Below are positions 55,539 through 64,000 of a stretch of 64,000 bases of DNA, in pieces (the first letter of the stretch is position 1; the number at the start of each line of letters is the position of its first letter). The notes below the pieces were generated by a model that worked only from the letters and a program-made list of their open reading frames with translations, ran no database searches and had not been told where the DNA came from. The stretch is from Tannerellaceae bacterium. GTDB lineage: Bacteria > Bacteroidota > Bacteroidia > Bacteroidales > Tannerellaceae. Location: positions 113,646 through 177,645 of the forward strand of contig JAJQAZ010000003.1 in assembly GCA_021203545.1 (NCBI GenBank), in the 5' to 3' direction. Position numbers and translations under genes: made by a program.

Positions 55539-56729
55539 TTATTTCCCTATTTTAATCCAGGTTGCTTTTTTCCATAACCATTCTAATGGGCCCTGCCGGT
55601 GGGTACGAAGCCACCAAACACAGATAAAGTACTGGATGAAGAACAGCAACAAACCAATAAAAAAGCATGCTGTAATACCGGTATACCGATAAAGTCCTAA
55701 TCCCCAGTTGTAAAACAGGAATCCCCCCACTAAAGACTGCAATAAGTAGTTTGTCAGACTCATCCGCCCATAAGGGGCTAATTTATGAAGAATGTCTTTG
55801 AATTTTGTCAGGTAATAAACAAGTATTACTCCGGCAAATAATATTCCTGTAAACGCAAGATTTGAAAGTAACTTAAGTATAAGGACAGAAGGAAAGAGCA
55901 ATGCCTCGCGGGTTATAAAGCCTGGAAGTATATCCATCAAACCATAAAGCGGGAAAAAGGATAGAGTGGATATAATGAATACGTTGATCCAAACTTTTAT
56001 ATTTTTCTCTGAATAGGGAAACAGATTGGCACGGCCTATCAGCATACCTACCATAAACAGGCCCGCAGTTTGAGTAACCCGTCCATGTAGTAACATCCAG
56101 CCCATATTAGCAATATTCCCCGTCCATATAGCAGTTTTACACATTTCCAGGAAAGAGCCCTCTCTCTGAGCGATATTGACGAGTTCCCAGTATGGAGCAT
56201 CAAGTTCAGCATTTATAACATAGTTGGGGTTAATGAATGCATAAATTATTTGTCCCCATTCCAAAGGATTTAGTAAAAGAATAATCGCTATAATGGCAAC
56301 TGTACGGGTAGACAGACGGCAGACAGGTATCAATACATACCCAAGGAATGCATAGAGTATCAATATTTCACCTGGGAACAAAGTTGAATTGATACAGGCT
56401 ATAAAGAAAAGCAACACCAAACGCCAGGCAAACCGACCACGAAAATCTTTCCCTTTTTGTTTTTGTGAATTGTCCTGAATAAAAAAACTAAATCCGAAAA
56501 GCAACGCGAAAATACAGTAGGCTTTACCGGAAAATGCAAAAAACAGACTGTCCCAGATCACCGTATCGGTAAATACCAGAAAATTGTTAGTTTCTTCCGG
56601 AAAGGTATAGAGACTAAACCTTTCAATAAAATGGATAAGGGTAATTCCCATTACAGCAAAACCACGTAATACATCTGCTACTTCTATACGATTATTACTG
56701 GCCGGATTCGGTGAGTGCATGTTTTTCAA
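55539..56729 (-). CDS. DUF418-family membrane protein
   Basis: The 396-residue protein has about ten membrane segments. It begins with the heparan-acetyltransferase-like start RIEVADVLRGFAVMGITLIH and ends with the DUF418 block (LAPYGRMSLTNYLLQSLVGG, WWLRTHRQGPLEWLWKKATW). The family is common in Bacteroidota and Bacillus (YeiB-like); its role is not established, though similarity to acyltransferases suggests modification of a surface molecule. CAAATTTA at 56766-56773 is a -7 element on the minus strand. No lesions. Confidence 0.92.
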   Translation of the reverse strand: MKNMHSPNPASNNRIEVADVLRGFAVMGITLIHFIERFSLYTFPEETNNFLVFTDTVIWDSLFFAFSGKAYCIFALLFGFSFFIQDNSQKQKGKDFRGRFAWRLVLLFFIACINSTLFPGEILILYAFLGYVLIPVCRLSTRTVAIIAIILLLNPLEWGQIIYAFINPNYVINAELDAPYWELVNIAQREGSFLEMCKTAIWTGNIANMGWMLLHGRVTQTAGLFMVGMLIGRANLFPYSEKNIKVWINVFIISTLSFFPLYGLMDILPGFITREALLFPSVLILKLLSNLAFTGILFAGVILVYYLTKFKDILHKLAPYGRMSLTNYLLQSLVGGFLFYNWGLGLYRYTGITACFFIGLLLFFIQYFICVWWLRTHRQGPLEWLWKKATWIKIGK

Positions 56730-56765
56730 AGTTTAAAATATTAACGTATTCTTCTATTCAGCATG

Positions 56766-56773
56766 CAAATTTA
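56766..56773 (-). promoter_or_regulatory. -7 element of the DUF418 gene
   Basis: Minus strand TAAATTTG fits TAnnTTTG, 37 bp before the start at 56729. Confidence 0.5.
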
Positions 56774-56878
56774 TGATAAGCCTATTGCACTTGCTTTAAA
56801 ATATCATTCAATAACTAATAAAATATGACCAAATAAGGGTTGGTTCAGAGATCAGTTATATAGACAACAATATTTCCA

Positions 56879-57472
56879 TCATTTCTCATTCTCTTCCATT
56901 TCATCCAGACAGGATTTCACTTTACTGTATTCTTTGGGAATAAGAACTTTTAGTTTTATAATAACGCTCATGGTCATGATTACTGCTATCAGTAACAACA
57001 TGATTATTGCTTCGTGTTTAATTGGCAGGTCAAATATTTTGAATATGCTTACCGCTTCGATGGGTACAATGATGACCCCTAACAGATTCACTTTCTTATC
57101 GGACATCTGCAGGCGGTGGATTTCCTTCTGGGCATTCAGGATGGATACCGTAAAATCTATCCTTAATAAACAGATATAGTAATAGATATAATAAATAAAA
57201 GAAAGCACTATAGGAACTATAAAACCGGCCAATGCTATATAAAACAACACAGAACCATCGTTTTTGATACGAGGAAACACCATCAGGGCAAAAACCAATG
57301 GTACAGAAATACACATCTGTACAAGCCAGAGTAAACGCCGTATTCTTATTTTATCGAACGATGAACGGAGCTTTTGAAAGGAAGCATCCCTATTGATTTT
57401 TACGTTTTCTATAATACGTTTATCCTCTTCTTTCCAATAACCTTTTATTTCGTCAATTTCCATACTCTTCAT
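56879..57472 (-). CDS. membrane protein co-transcribed with an ECF sigma factor (possible anti-sigma)
   Basis: The 197-residue protein has a charged N-terminal part of about 45 residues (KGYWKEEDKRIIENVKINRD) and four membrane segments in two pairs (about 46-105 and 125-175). Its start overlaps the end of the ECF sigma gene by 20 bp, so the two are translated together. In this position such proteins usually hold the sigma factor at the membrane, and the soluble N-terminal part could do so. The sequence itself is not recognisable as a classical anti-sigma domain. Function is therefore inferred from context. Confidence 0.72.
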   Translation of the reverse strand: MKSMEIDEIKGYWKEEDKRIIENVKINRDASFQKLRSSFDKIRIRRLLWLVQMCISVPLVFALMVFPRIKNDGSVLFYIALAGFIVPIVLSFIYYIYYYICLLRIDFTVSILNAQKEIHRLQMSDKKVNLLGVIIVPIEAVSIFKIFDLPIKHEAIIMLLLIAVIMTMSVIIKLKVLIPKEYSKVKSCLDEMEENEK

Positions 57473-57971
57473 TTTTAATCATGCACACTTTCAATTGTTC
57501 TCTGATGCGGCTAAGCCGGGTACTTACATTGGTCCGCGAAAATCCTGTAATCTCTGCGATCTCTTCATTTGTCTTATCATCCAGATACAGAAGAATGATC
57601 GCTTTATTTATAGGATTCAAATCCTCAATACATCTGTACAGAAGATTGATCATAGATTTGTTGTCGGAGTTATCGGAAAAAGCAGTGTTGTCGAATGTTA
57701 TGAGTTCTTCTACAAACAGAAGTTTATTGTTATCCCGCTTACGCTTTGTCTTTAACGCTATATTCAAAGCTACACGGTACAGCCATGTGGAGATTTTGGC
57801 ATCCCCTCTGAATTCCGGGTACGACTTCCATAACTCAAACACGATATCACTCATCAGATCTTTTCTATCCTGACTATTATGCACATACACATTGACAATC
57901 TTCACAAGAATGCTAATATATTGTTCCAATATAGAAAGAAATTCTTTTTCTGTTGTCTCTTGCATTCTCAT
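57453..57971 (-). CDS. ECF RNA polymerase sigma factor
   Basis: The 172-residue protein has sigma region 2 (HNSQDRKDLMSDIVFELWKS, FRGDAKISTWLYRVALNIAL) and region 4 (INKAIILLYLDDKTNEEIAE, ITGFSRTNVSTRLSRIREQL). ATG 57965 is an alternative start. It is not of the SusC/D type, since no FecR or SusC gene follows; the downstream partner is a four-pass membrane protein. CAAAGTTA at 58003-58010, read on the minus strand as TAACTTTG, is a promoter match 32 bp upstream. No lesions. Confidence 0.9.
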   Translation of the reverse strand: MRMQETTEKEFLSILEQYISILVKIVNVYVHNSQDRKDLMSDIVFELWKSYPEFRGDAKISTWLYRVALNIALKTKRKRDNNKLLFVEELITFDNTAFSDNSDNKSMINLLYRCIEDLNPINKAIILLYLDDKTNEEIAEITGFSRTNVSTRLSRIREQLKVCMIKNEEYGN

Positions 57972-58002
57972 CCGGAATTCTTTATTAATTCGTTAGTCCT
58001 AG

Positions 58003-58010
58003 CAAAGTTA
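58003..58010 (-). promoter_or_regulatory. -7 element of the ECF sigma operon
   Basis: Minus strand TAACTTTG fits TAnnTTTG. Confidence 0.5.
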
Positions 58011-58119
58011 ATGCGTCCATCCACTTTACTTTTATCTCATAATAGTTAGTACCACATACCGTTAGATTGTCACAAAAAAACTATTTTTAGTTATATCGTT
58101 AGAATTACTCTTTTTTATG

Positions 58120-58127
58120 TAAGTTTG
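58120..58127 (+). promoter_or_regulatory. -7 element of the SGNH hydrolase gene
   Basis: TAAGTTTG fits TAnnTTTG, 19 bp before ATG 58147. Confidence 0.5.
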
Positions 58128-58146
58128 AAAAACGAATAAACAAACC

Positions 58147-58872
58147 ATGAAAAGTTTTAAATATCTGATCCTTCCGGCATTTCTTCTCTGTCATATCGTA
58201 TGCATTACACAAGAGCAATATATCATTGACCATCCACTACATGTACATATCGAGGTTGATAAAGATTGGGTACAACGCCATGAAGCAGATATAGAGAACT
58301 TTCGCCGGCAGGATAGCGAGGTTACCGATTTCCATTGTGATGTGCTTTTCTTTGGCAGTTCATCCATCCGGTTGTGGAAAACTCTTGAAGAAGATATGTC
58401 TCCTCTCCGGGTACTCAATCGTGGATATGGAGGCTCTACGGTACGGGATATACTTTACAATTACAGGGATATCTTTTCAGATTATAAGCCATCCCAAATT
58501 GTTTTTTATTGCGACAACGATATCAATGGAGGCCGGCACGATGTTACGATAGGCGAGTTATATGACCTATACAGGATTTTGTTTGACCGGCTCAATCATG
58601 ACTATCCCGGAGTACCTGTATATTTCCTGTCCGACAAACACTCCCGTTCACGTGCTAATTTGCGGGAAACCCAGCAGATCGTTAATAACCTTATACGCAC
58701 GTATGCAGAGACAAGTAAGCAGTTAGTTTATATTGACGTAACTACCCCACTACTCCAACCGGACAGAGAGATCAATGATTCTTTATACCTGGATGATAAA
58801 CTACATATAACCCGCGAGGCTTACCAACTCTGGACGAATATTATTAAACCTTATTTATTAGAAAAATTATAA
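58147..58872 (+). CDS. secreted SGNH/GDSL-family esterase
   Basis: The 241-residue protein has a signal peptide (SFKYLILPAFLLCHIVCITQ). SGNH blocks are all visible: DVLFFGSSSIRLWKTLEEDM with the nucleophile Ser (block I), LNRGYGGSTVRDILYNYRDI with Gly (II), IVFYCDNDINGG with Asn (III), and YLDDKLHITREAYQLWTNII with the Asp-x-x-His dyad (V). Such enzymes remove acyl or acetyl groups, often from polysaccharides. It stands between a divergent sigma operon and a convergent DJ-1 gene. Substrate unknown; no lesions. Confidence 0.9.
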   Translation: MKSFKYLILPAFLLCHIVCITQEQYIIDHPLHVHIEVDKDWVQRHEADIENFRRQDSEVTDFHCDVLFFGSSSIRLWKTLEEDMSPLRVLNRGYGGSTVRDILYNYRDIFSDYKPSQIVFYCDNDINGGRHDVTIGELYDLYRILFDRLNHDYPGVPVYFLSDKHSRSRANLRETQQIVNNLIRTYAETSKQLVYIDVTTPLLQPDREINDSLYLDDKLHITREAYQLWTNIIKPYLLEKL

Positions 58873-58890
58873 TCACGACTGGTCATAACT

Positions 58891-59484
58891 TTAAAATTCA
58901 AACAGATCATTTTCCGGATCGTTATTCCATTCATATTCCATCTCTTGCGCAATTCTATTTGCCGTATCCAGACCTAAAAGATCACTTACAAAACCTAACG
59001 TCATATCCATACCTGCACTTATGCCGGAAGAGGTATAGTATTTTTCATCCACGGTCCATCTGGCTTTTCGTTTCCAATGTACTTCCTTGTTAGTCGAAAC
59101 TACCCAATCAAACGCTCTTTTATTTGAAGTCGCTGTTTTTCCATCAAGTAAGTTAGTCTTTGCTAATAAAGCGCTTCCCGTACAGATTGTCAATGTATAT
59201 TCAGCCTGTTCAGACAGCCGCGCTATTACCCTGATTAATTCGTCATTTTCTACCTCTCTCCGGGTACCTTTTCCACCGGGAATAAGTAAAACATCTATTC
59301 TTCCAGTGATTGAATCCGTTTTTTTTGTTGCTATCCGGACTCCCTGCGTGCTGGTTTTTATACCACCCTCCAAAGAATAATAATCAATTTCAAAATATTC
59401 CGGTAATCTTCCTACTATTTCTACCGACCCAAAAACATCCAATGTTTCAAAACAATCAAACAATATAACCGCAACTTTCTTCAT
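58891..59484 (-). CDS. DJ-1/PfpI-family protein
   Basis: The frame opens at 59508 but ATG 59484 (MKKVAVILFDCFETLDVFGS) matches the family start, giving about 197 residues. The nucleophile elbow YTLTICTGSALLAKTNLLDG carries the reactive Cys, and DGKTATSNKRAFDWV and YTSSGISAGMDMTLGFVSDL are typical of the subgroup related to isonitrile hydratase and AraC-associated DJ-1 domains. Reactions in the family vary (hydratase, deglycase-like, chaperone), so none is assigned. It is the last gene of the minus-strand group with the FKBP-like gene. No lesions. Confidence 0.88.
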   Translation of the reverse strand: MKKVAVILFDCFETLDVFGSVEIVGRLPEYFEIDYYSLEGGIKTSTQGVRIATKKTDSITGRIDVLLIPGGKGTRREVENDELIRVIARLSEQAEYTLTICTGSALLAKTNLLDGKTATSNKRAFDWVVSTNKEVHWKRKARWTVDEKYYTSSGISAGMDMTLGFVSDLLGLDTANRIAQEMEYEWNNDPENDLFEF

Positions 59485-59518
59485 GGCAAATGAATTCATC
59501 TTTCCCACTGTTTTTATT

Positions 59519-60348
59519 TTATTTGTTTCCGGGAGATTTTATTTCCAACAAATCTACTAAAAATATAATTTCTTTTGTTACTTGTGGGAGATCTGTCTGC
59601 GAAGGTTTATAGATCAGGGTAGAGGGTATATAGAGTTTGATCTGTCCACCTTCACCAATCAACTGAATTCCTTCAGCCATACCAGGCATCATATTTTCGG
59701 GAGTAAACTCCCTGCGCATTATTTCCCCTTCCGGTTCATTTAAGGTAAGTACAACTGTTTCGTCCCGGTTGAGCATTTTCCAATCCATCACAAATACATC
59801 CTCACTATTTTGTGACCGTACATTGTTGCCTGGTTTTACAATCTCATAAATAAGTCCGGTTCCGGTACGGATAGCATTTTTATTTTCTGCCAGTACACTT
59901 TCCAGATATTCTTCCGACTCTTTTTTGCCATAGCTAACAATTCATCAGAAAGTTCATTGGACATAATGAAACCTATTTTATCTTCCTGCTCTACTCTCCC
60001 TCTCTTATCTTCATACATACTCCTGCCCAACGGATAAATAATTAAAAATAACAAGCCGGCATTTATTATAAGGAGAAAAAATCCGGCAATAGTTCGTTTT
60101 TGTATCACAGAAAGAATGGCAAACACCAAAGAAGCAATTAAACTACCCAGTATCAATAACGGCAATGGAGGAAAAATAAGAAAGATGCCGACTGCAACTA
60201 CTAATAATATTGCGGATATAACCGTTAACCGTTTTTGTTTTTTTAATTCGTTCCGGATGTCCGGATATTTTTTTCTGTATTTTCCATATGCACATTTATT
60301 CAACTTTTTATTTTGTTCCGGGTAATACCGGATATATTTCATACCCAA
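59519..60348 (-). pseudogene. membrane-anchored FKBP-like peptidyl-prolyl isomerase, frameshifted
   Basis: The first frame starts at 60348 (or ATG 60342, MKYIRYYPEQ), has three membrane segments (about residues 40-115), and loses sense after LLAMAKK in the A-run read from 59921-59926. Adding one A gives KKESEEYLESVLAENKNAIR, then TGTGLIYEIVKPGNNV and the second frame to 59519, which has the FKBP core (EFTPENMMPGMAEGIQLIGE, GGQIKLYIPSTLIY). Repaired length is about 276 residues. The intact protein would have an FKBP domain anchored by N-terminal membrane helices, an unusual order. Its start overlaps the upstream unknown gene by about 35-40 bp. A homopolymer read error is possible. Confidence 0.72.
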
Positions 60349-60742
60349 GTTCTGCCAGATAAGCTAAACCATCTTGCCTGGGTATTTTATTCTCTCCGGT
60401 CCATCCTTTATCGAATCCTAACAAAATTAATTTCCTGATATAGCCCGGTTCATGCAAATTTACTTTATCAACCCTGCCGGCACCCCTGTTTTTCATGCAT
60501 ATTCCTTTTGTGAGAGGCTGTCCCAGAAAATAATCATCCAACGTCAGAAATTCGATGACCAGCGGTGTTTGTTTACAGCCGGACAAATAAATATTGATCG
60601 TTAATTTACTAACTTCTTTTTCCATATAGGTCTCTGTTACACTATACAGATATTCCGATTCATCTATAATTATCTTTCTTAATTTACTTTTCATTTGTTC
60701 CGGAAAGGAATATTTGTGCAAAGAAACTATTTTTTTATTCAA
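60308..60742 (-). CDS. unrecognised small soluble protein
   Basis: The 144-residue protein has no signal peptide or membrane segment. Visible pieces are YMEKEVSKLTINIYLSGCKQ, LTLDDYFLGQPLTKGICMKN and DKGWTGENKIPRQDGLAYLA. The true start may be Met17 (MKSKLRKIIIDESEYLY). I do not recognise the family. It overlaps the following FKBP-like gene and probably forms one operon with it. It diverges from the acyltransferase gene. Confidence 0.6.
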   Translation of the reverse strand: MNKKIVSLHKYSFPEQMKSKLRKIIIDESEYLYSVTETYMEKEVSKLTINIYLSGCKQTPLVIEFLTLDDYFLGQPLTKGICMKNRGAGRVDKVNLHEPGYIRKLILLGFDKGWTGENKIPRQDGLAYLAELGYEIYPVLPGTK

Positions 60743-60759
60743 ATACCTGATTGTTCTCT

Positions 60760-60767
60760 TATCTTTG
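60760..60767 (+). promoter_or_regulatory. -7 element of the acyltransferase gene
   Basis: TATCTTTG fits TAnnTTTG, 33 bp before ATG 60801. Confidence 0.6.
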
Positions 60768-60800
60768 TATCCGTAATTCTACACAACTAACTTTTATACC

Positions 60801-61934
60801 ATGGAAATTCAAAAGAGAAAGAATATCGGGTGGGTCGACTTGTTACGCGTGATCGCTTGTTTTCTGGTTGTTCTATCACATTGCTGTGATCCTTTTATAG
60901 CTGTCTTTAATGAAGACCCTACTACGTTCCTGACCGGTGTATGGGCCGGAAGTTTTGTCAGAGCCTGTGTTCCGCTATTTGTTATGATGACAGGAGTACT
61001 GTTACTTCCTGTAAAACAAGAAATGGCGGGTTTCTACCGGAAGCGTATCGGGCGAATTGTTGTTCCGCTTATATTCTGGTCCATCGTACTGCCTATCCTT
61101 TATTTCATTTATTTACAATATGTACCCACACGAAACCCAATGGTTGAATTAGAAGAACACACCTTACAGGCTACACTTCCCAAGTTGTATACATTTATTT
61201 TCAACTTTAATTTTGATACGATCCCGATGTGGTATCTATATATGTTGATAGGTCTTTACCTGATTATGCCGATTATCAGTGCATGGCTGAAACAAGCCAC
61301 ACAAAAAGAGGTAAAGCTGGTATTGTGGATATGGGGCATATCGTTAGTATTACCCTATGTAAAAATGGTTGCACCCATGCTGGGATACACCGGCAACTAT
61401 GATAATATGTGGCTTTTCGGGGTATGCGACTGGAACGATTATGGTACATTCTATTACCTTTCGGGCTTTATCGGATATCTGATTCTGGCGTATTACCTGG
61501 TGAAATATCCACTTTCATGGAGTTTCAGAAAAACCTGTATGATAGGTATTCCTATGTTCCTGGCGGGTTATTTGTTCACTTCGTTCGGATATATGTTAAC
61601 AAATCATTATTTTCCGGGTAACTATACCTATCTGGAGATGATATGGTATTTTGCAGGGATTAATGTATTTATGATGACTTTCCCTGTTTTCACTATTGTT
61701 CAGAAAATGAATATACCTTCTTCCATTCGTTTGTCCAAATTGGCATCCCTTACGTTTGGGATTTATCTGTCACATTTTATTATTGTACAAATGGCATACG
61801 ATTTCACCGGTATATTCCTCCCGTTTCCAGCCATCGTAAAAATCCTTTGCATGGCAGTTTCCTCTTTCGTGGTCAGTTACGTTATCGTTCGTTTAATGGA
61901 TATGTGGAAAGTTACCCGCCGGTTTATCGCATAA
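60801..61934 (+). CDS. acyltransferase family 3 membrane protein
   Basis: The 377-residue protein has about ten membrane segments and begins NIGWVDLLRVIACFLVVLSH, which has the conserved N-terminal Asp, Arg and catalytic-type His of acyltransferase 3 (OafA/WecH-like) proteins. Further family pieces are FYRKRIGRIVVPLIFWSIVL and PMWYLYMLIGLYLIMPIISA, and the C-terminal LASLTFGIYLSHFIIVQMAY. These enzymes move acetyl or succinyl groups onto surface polysaccharides or lipids. It is monocistronic; the target glycan is not identifiable here. No lesions. Confidence 0.93.
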   Translation: MEIQKRKNIGWVDLLRVIACFLVVLSHCCDPFIAVFNEDPTTFLTGVWAGSFVRACVPLFVMMTGVLLLPVKQEMAGFYRKRIGRIVVPLIFWSIVLPILYFIYLQYVPTRNPMVELEEHTLQATLPKLYTFIFNFNFDTIPMWYLYMLIGLYLIMPIISAWLKQATQKEVKLVLWIWGISLVLPYVKMVAPMLGYTGNYDNMWLFGVCDWNDYGTFYYLSGFIGYLILAYYLVKYPLSWSFRKTCMIGIPMFLAGYLFTSFGYMLTNHYFPGNYTYLEMIWYFAGINVFMMTFPVFTIVQKMNIPSSIRLSKLASLTFGIYLSHFIIVQMAYDFTGIFLPFPAIVKILCMAVSSFVVSYVIVRLMDMWKVTRRFIA

Positions 61935-62002
61935 CGGGAGATTTTTTCTATATTTACACAATTAAGATATAAATATAGGTGTGCCTTGTTTAAAACATTT
62001 AC

Positions 62003-63664
62003 ATGAAACTTATTAGATATACACTATACCTTTTACTCTTCTTATTCATTTGTTGCCAACCAAAAGATCAAAAGAGAGAAGAGGAGATCAGTAAGATCGA
62101 AAAAACCTAAAAGAGATTCCGGATGCAACGATGAAGTCTCTTGTAGAGTTAGAGCCTCATTACGACGAAATGACGGATTTACAGAAAGCTGTTTATGGTA
62201 CCACTCTGGCAGAACAACTTATAGATAATGTTCGTTTCATCTATGAATATCAGGAATATTTAGAAAAAGATCCGGTAATATACCTGGATTTTGCCATTGA
62301 ATACTACCAGAATAAGGATAGCCGGAAAAATGCTTATTGTTATCTGGCCAAAGGAATGCTATACAAAGAGAAACGTCTATACAAAGATGCTACCGAAAAT
62401 TTACTTGAAGCACTAGAACACAGTAATCATTTTACAAATAATAATTTTTCCGGTCTTTTATATTTTCAGTTAGGATCTCTTGCTGCTTTCCAGAACGATA
62501 GGGAGAAATCGCTGGAATATTATCTAAAAGGGATTGATTTTTATAGGCTCGAAGGAAATACGGAAGGCGAAGCAAAAATACAAAATTCATTATCGTGGTT
62601 ATATACTGCCCTTGAAAGAGATGAAGAGGCTTTGGCTGCTTCTCAACAGGCATTGCAATTAACCAATGATCCGATAAGGAAAGGGGATGCATTACTGGAT
62701 ATTGGAAACAGTTATTTCTTTTTGAATCAATTGGATTCTGCACTATATTATGCAAGATTAAGTCTGGAATATCCATATATATCCACAACACAGGCTGCAC
62801 GTTATAAAAAAATAGCCAATATTTATGCATATATAAATAATTATGACTCGGCTTACCATTACGCAAAAATAGCTTTAGAATATCCTATTGATATTTATTT
62901 TGAAAGTGAATGCTATAGTTTATTAAGTACTATTGCCGCTGATAGAGGAAATAAAAGTGAGATGATCTATTACCTGAATCTCATGAAAGCTACCCAAGAC
63001 TCTATCATAAAAATAGAGAGCCAGCCTAATATGCATATACTGGAACAGATTCGTTTATCGGATAAGAAAACCTTACAGGTTACCGCACAGCGTTCTTACC
63101 TTTTATATGCGATCATCTTTATTGTACTGATAAGCAATTTAATCGTAATACGACTTTACAGAAACCATCAGCAAAAAAAAGAAAGAAGTAAATGTATATA
63201 AAACAGAACTACAGGAAAAAAAGATCGTAATAGATAGCCAGCAGGAGGAATTAAGTAAAAGATACGAACTGTTATTGTTGAACCTGGCAGACGAACTGAA
63301 GCATACAAAAGAGAAATATGCTTTGGAACGCGCAAAAAGTAGTTTTGAACAGCGACAAAAGATTGACCGGATTGTTTTCGACGAGGTATTGCATCTACAG
63401 GACGAAAAAGCTTTCATTACCAAAATGAACCATATCTTAAATGCCCTGCCTGACAAACTAAAAGAAAAATTCCCGGAAATCACTTACAAAGAGATTGTAT
63501 TTTGTTGTTTACTAATGCTCAAACTAAGTTCTAACGAAATTGCTTTTATACTGGAATACAAACAAACCAGCCTCTACAAATTCAAACAACGATTGATAAA
63601 GAAACTGGGTTTTGCAACCAGTAAAGAGTTCGAACAAATGTTATATAATAAAATGAATACTTAA
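62003..63664 (+). pseudogene. TPR / membrane / coiled-coil / HTH regulator, two opposite frameshifts
   Basis: ATG 62003 begins a lipoprotein-like signal (LYLLLFLFICC) and stops at TAA 62108-62110. Adding one base in the A-run near 62099-62105 gives KNLKEIPDATMKSLVELE, which joins the second frame. That frame has four or five TPR-type units (ALEHSNHFTNNNFSGLLYFQ, LEYYLKGIDFYRLEGN, AASQQALQLTNDPIRKGDAL) and a membrane segment (SYLLYAIIFIVLISNLIVI). It goes wrong again at A8 (63173-63180), where one A too many shifts the frame; dropping it gives KKEVNVYKTELQEKKIVIDS, a coiled coil and a C-terminal helix-turn-helix-like region (FCCLLMLKLSSNEIAFILEY). The whole would be about 553 residues. Such proteins in Bacteroidota are membrane-bound regulators. 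Confidence 0.8.
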
Positions 63665-63668
63665 ATAA

Positions 63669-63795
63669 TGAGGTATATCAAAAGTAGCGGAATGGAACGC
63701 AGATTCATATTTTATAAATATATTACTATCAATGAATTAATCACCTCTGCGTTTCCGCGTTTGTTTTTTATTTTCGGACTTTTGATACACTCTCA
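63669..63795. repeat. family A palindrome at the right end of the window
   Basis: ATCAAAAGT (63677-63685) pairs with ACTTTTGAT (63778-63786) and AACGCAGA inside it pairs with TCTGCGTT. It probably ends the TPR-HTH transcript. The remaining bases to 64000 (63665-64000 has no gene) are A/T-rich and I see nothing further in them. Confidence 0.6.
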
Positions 63796-64000
63796 TATAT
63801 TTTATTAATTAGACAAAGGCCGTCCTTTCAAATCTGTATCTCTCTTCACTATATAACCAATTCCTCCTGTTAATTGAGATAATTCTTCTTTTTTTTCATG
63901 ATTAATTTTCTTTTATTTTTATTGAACATCGATTGCCAAGTCTTAAAAATATTATTTTTTCAGAAATGACAAAAATTTTATTGAATAGTTAATATTCAAG

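Noticed and set aside
62099..63180. Programmed frameshifting as the explanation for the A-run lesions
   Set aside because: The shifts go in both directions, lack a consistent slippery heptamer with a downstream structure, and occur in unrelated genes.
1..64000. cas genes or a canonical CRISPR array in the window
   Set aside because: None of the proteins has Cas1, Cas2, Cas9, Cas12 or Cas13 features, and no other regularly spaced repeat was seen.
1..64000. Insertion sequences, transposases or prophage
   Set aside because: No transposase, phage structural gene or terminase was recognised; the tRNA-Leu 3' end was not seen duplicated nearby.

Overview
The window is chromosomal DNA of a member of the Bacteroidota, most likely the order Bacteroidales. 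It carries SusC/SusD pairs with ECF sigma/FecR regulators, Bacteroidota promoters (TAnnTTTG at -7), lipoprotein glycosidases (GH127, GH92, GH43-like, GH105) and typical neighbours such as pyk/O-methyltransferase/rbfA/LolC-E-like. I cannot name the genus from sequence alone.

Layout. 1-5240: end of one polysaccharide utilization locus (SusD 3' part, a GH127 beta-L-arabinofuranosidase and a second, broken DUF1680/GH127-like gene). 5523-12849: surface-polysaccharide operon (flippase, CDP-glycerol-transferase-like protein, GT4, GT2, YfhO). 13206-21398: a second utilization locus (ECF sigma, FecR anti-sigma, SusC, SusD, GH105) that probably takes up and trims pectin side-chain material. 21400-30210: GT4, ahcY, a broken AraC/VOC pair, a broken acyl-CoA synthetase with its XRE-cupin regulator, rpsO and typA. 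30721-41594: GH92, a porin-like protein, a broken TrpB2, a sugar isomerase-like protein, a large unknown membrane protein, trpS and a GH43-like lipoprotein. 42105-52445: housekeeping block (DUF349, ATP-grasp-like, xerD, aroQ, pyk, O-methyltransferase, rbfA, LolC/E-like, manC). 52584-64000: a cloverleaf-forming repeat, tRNA-Leu(CAA), XRE regulator, broken AlkC, DUF418, a sigma/membrane pair, SGNH hydrolase, DJ-1/PfpI, broken FKBP, acyltransferase and a broken TPR-HTH regulator.

The outstanding signal is at 3692-3925. Inside the second GH127-like gene lie four identical 36-bp repeats separated by three unrelated spacers of exactly 30 bp (period 66). The repeat is the host gene's own coding sequence: deleting one copy of the 36-mer with each spacer restores a continuous protein across the junction. 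This is what repeated Cas1-Cas2 spacer integration at a non-CRISPR chromosomal site would produce, i.e. a CRISPR array born inside an enzyme gene. No cas gene is in the window.

A second theme is gene decay. About nine or ten accessory genes have nonsense codons (three at Trp codons) or one-base shifts, mostly in A-runs, while all recognisable housekeeping genes are intact. Third, the intergenic space holds at least two dispersed families of palindromic elements and one cloverleaf structure of unknown role.
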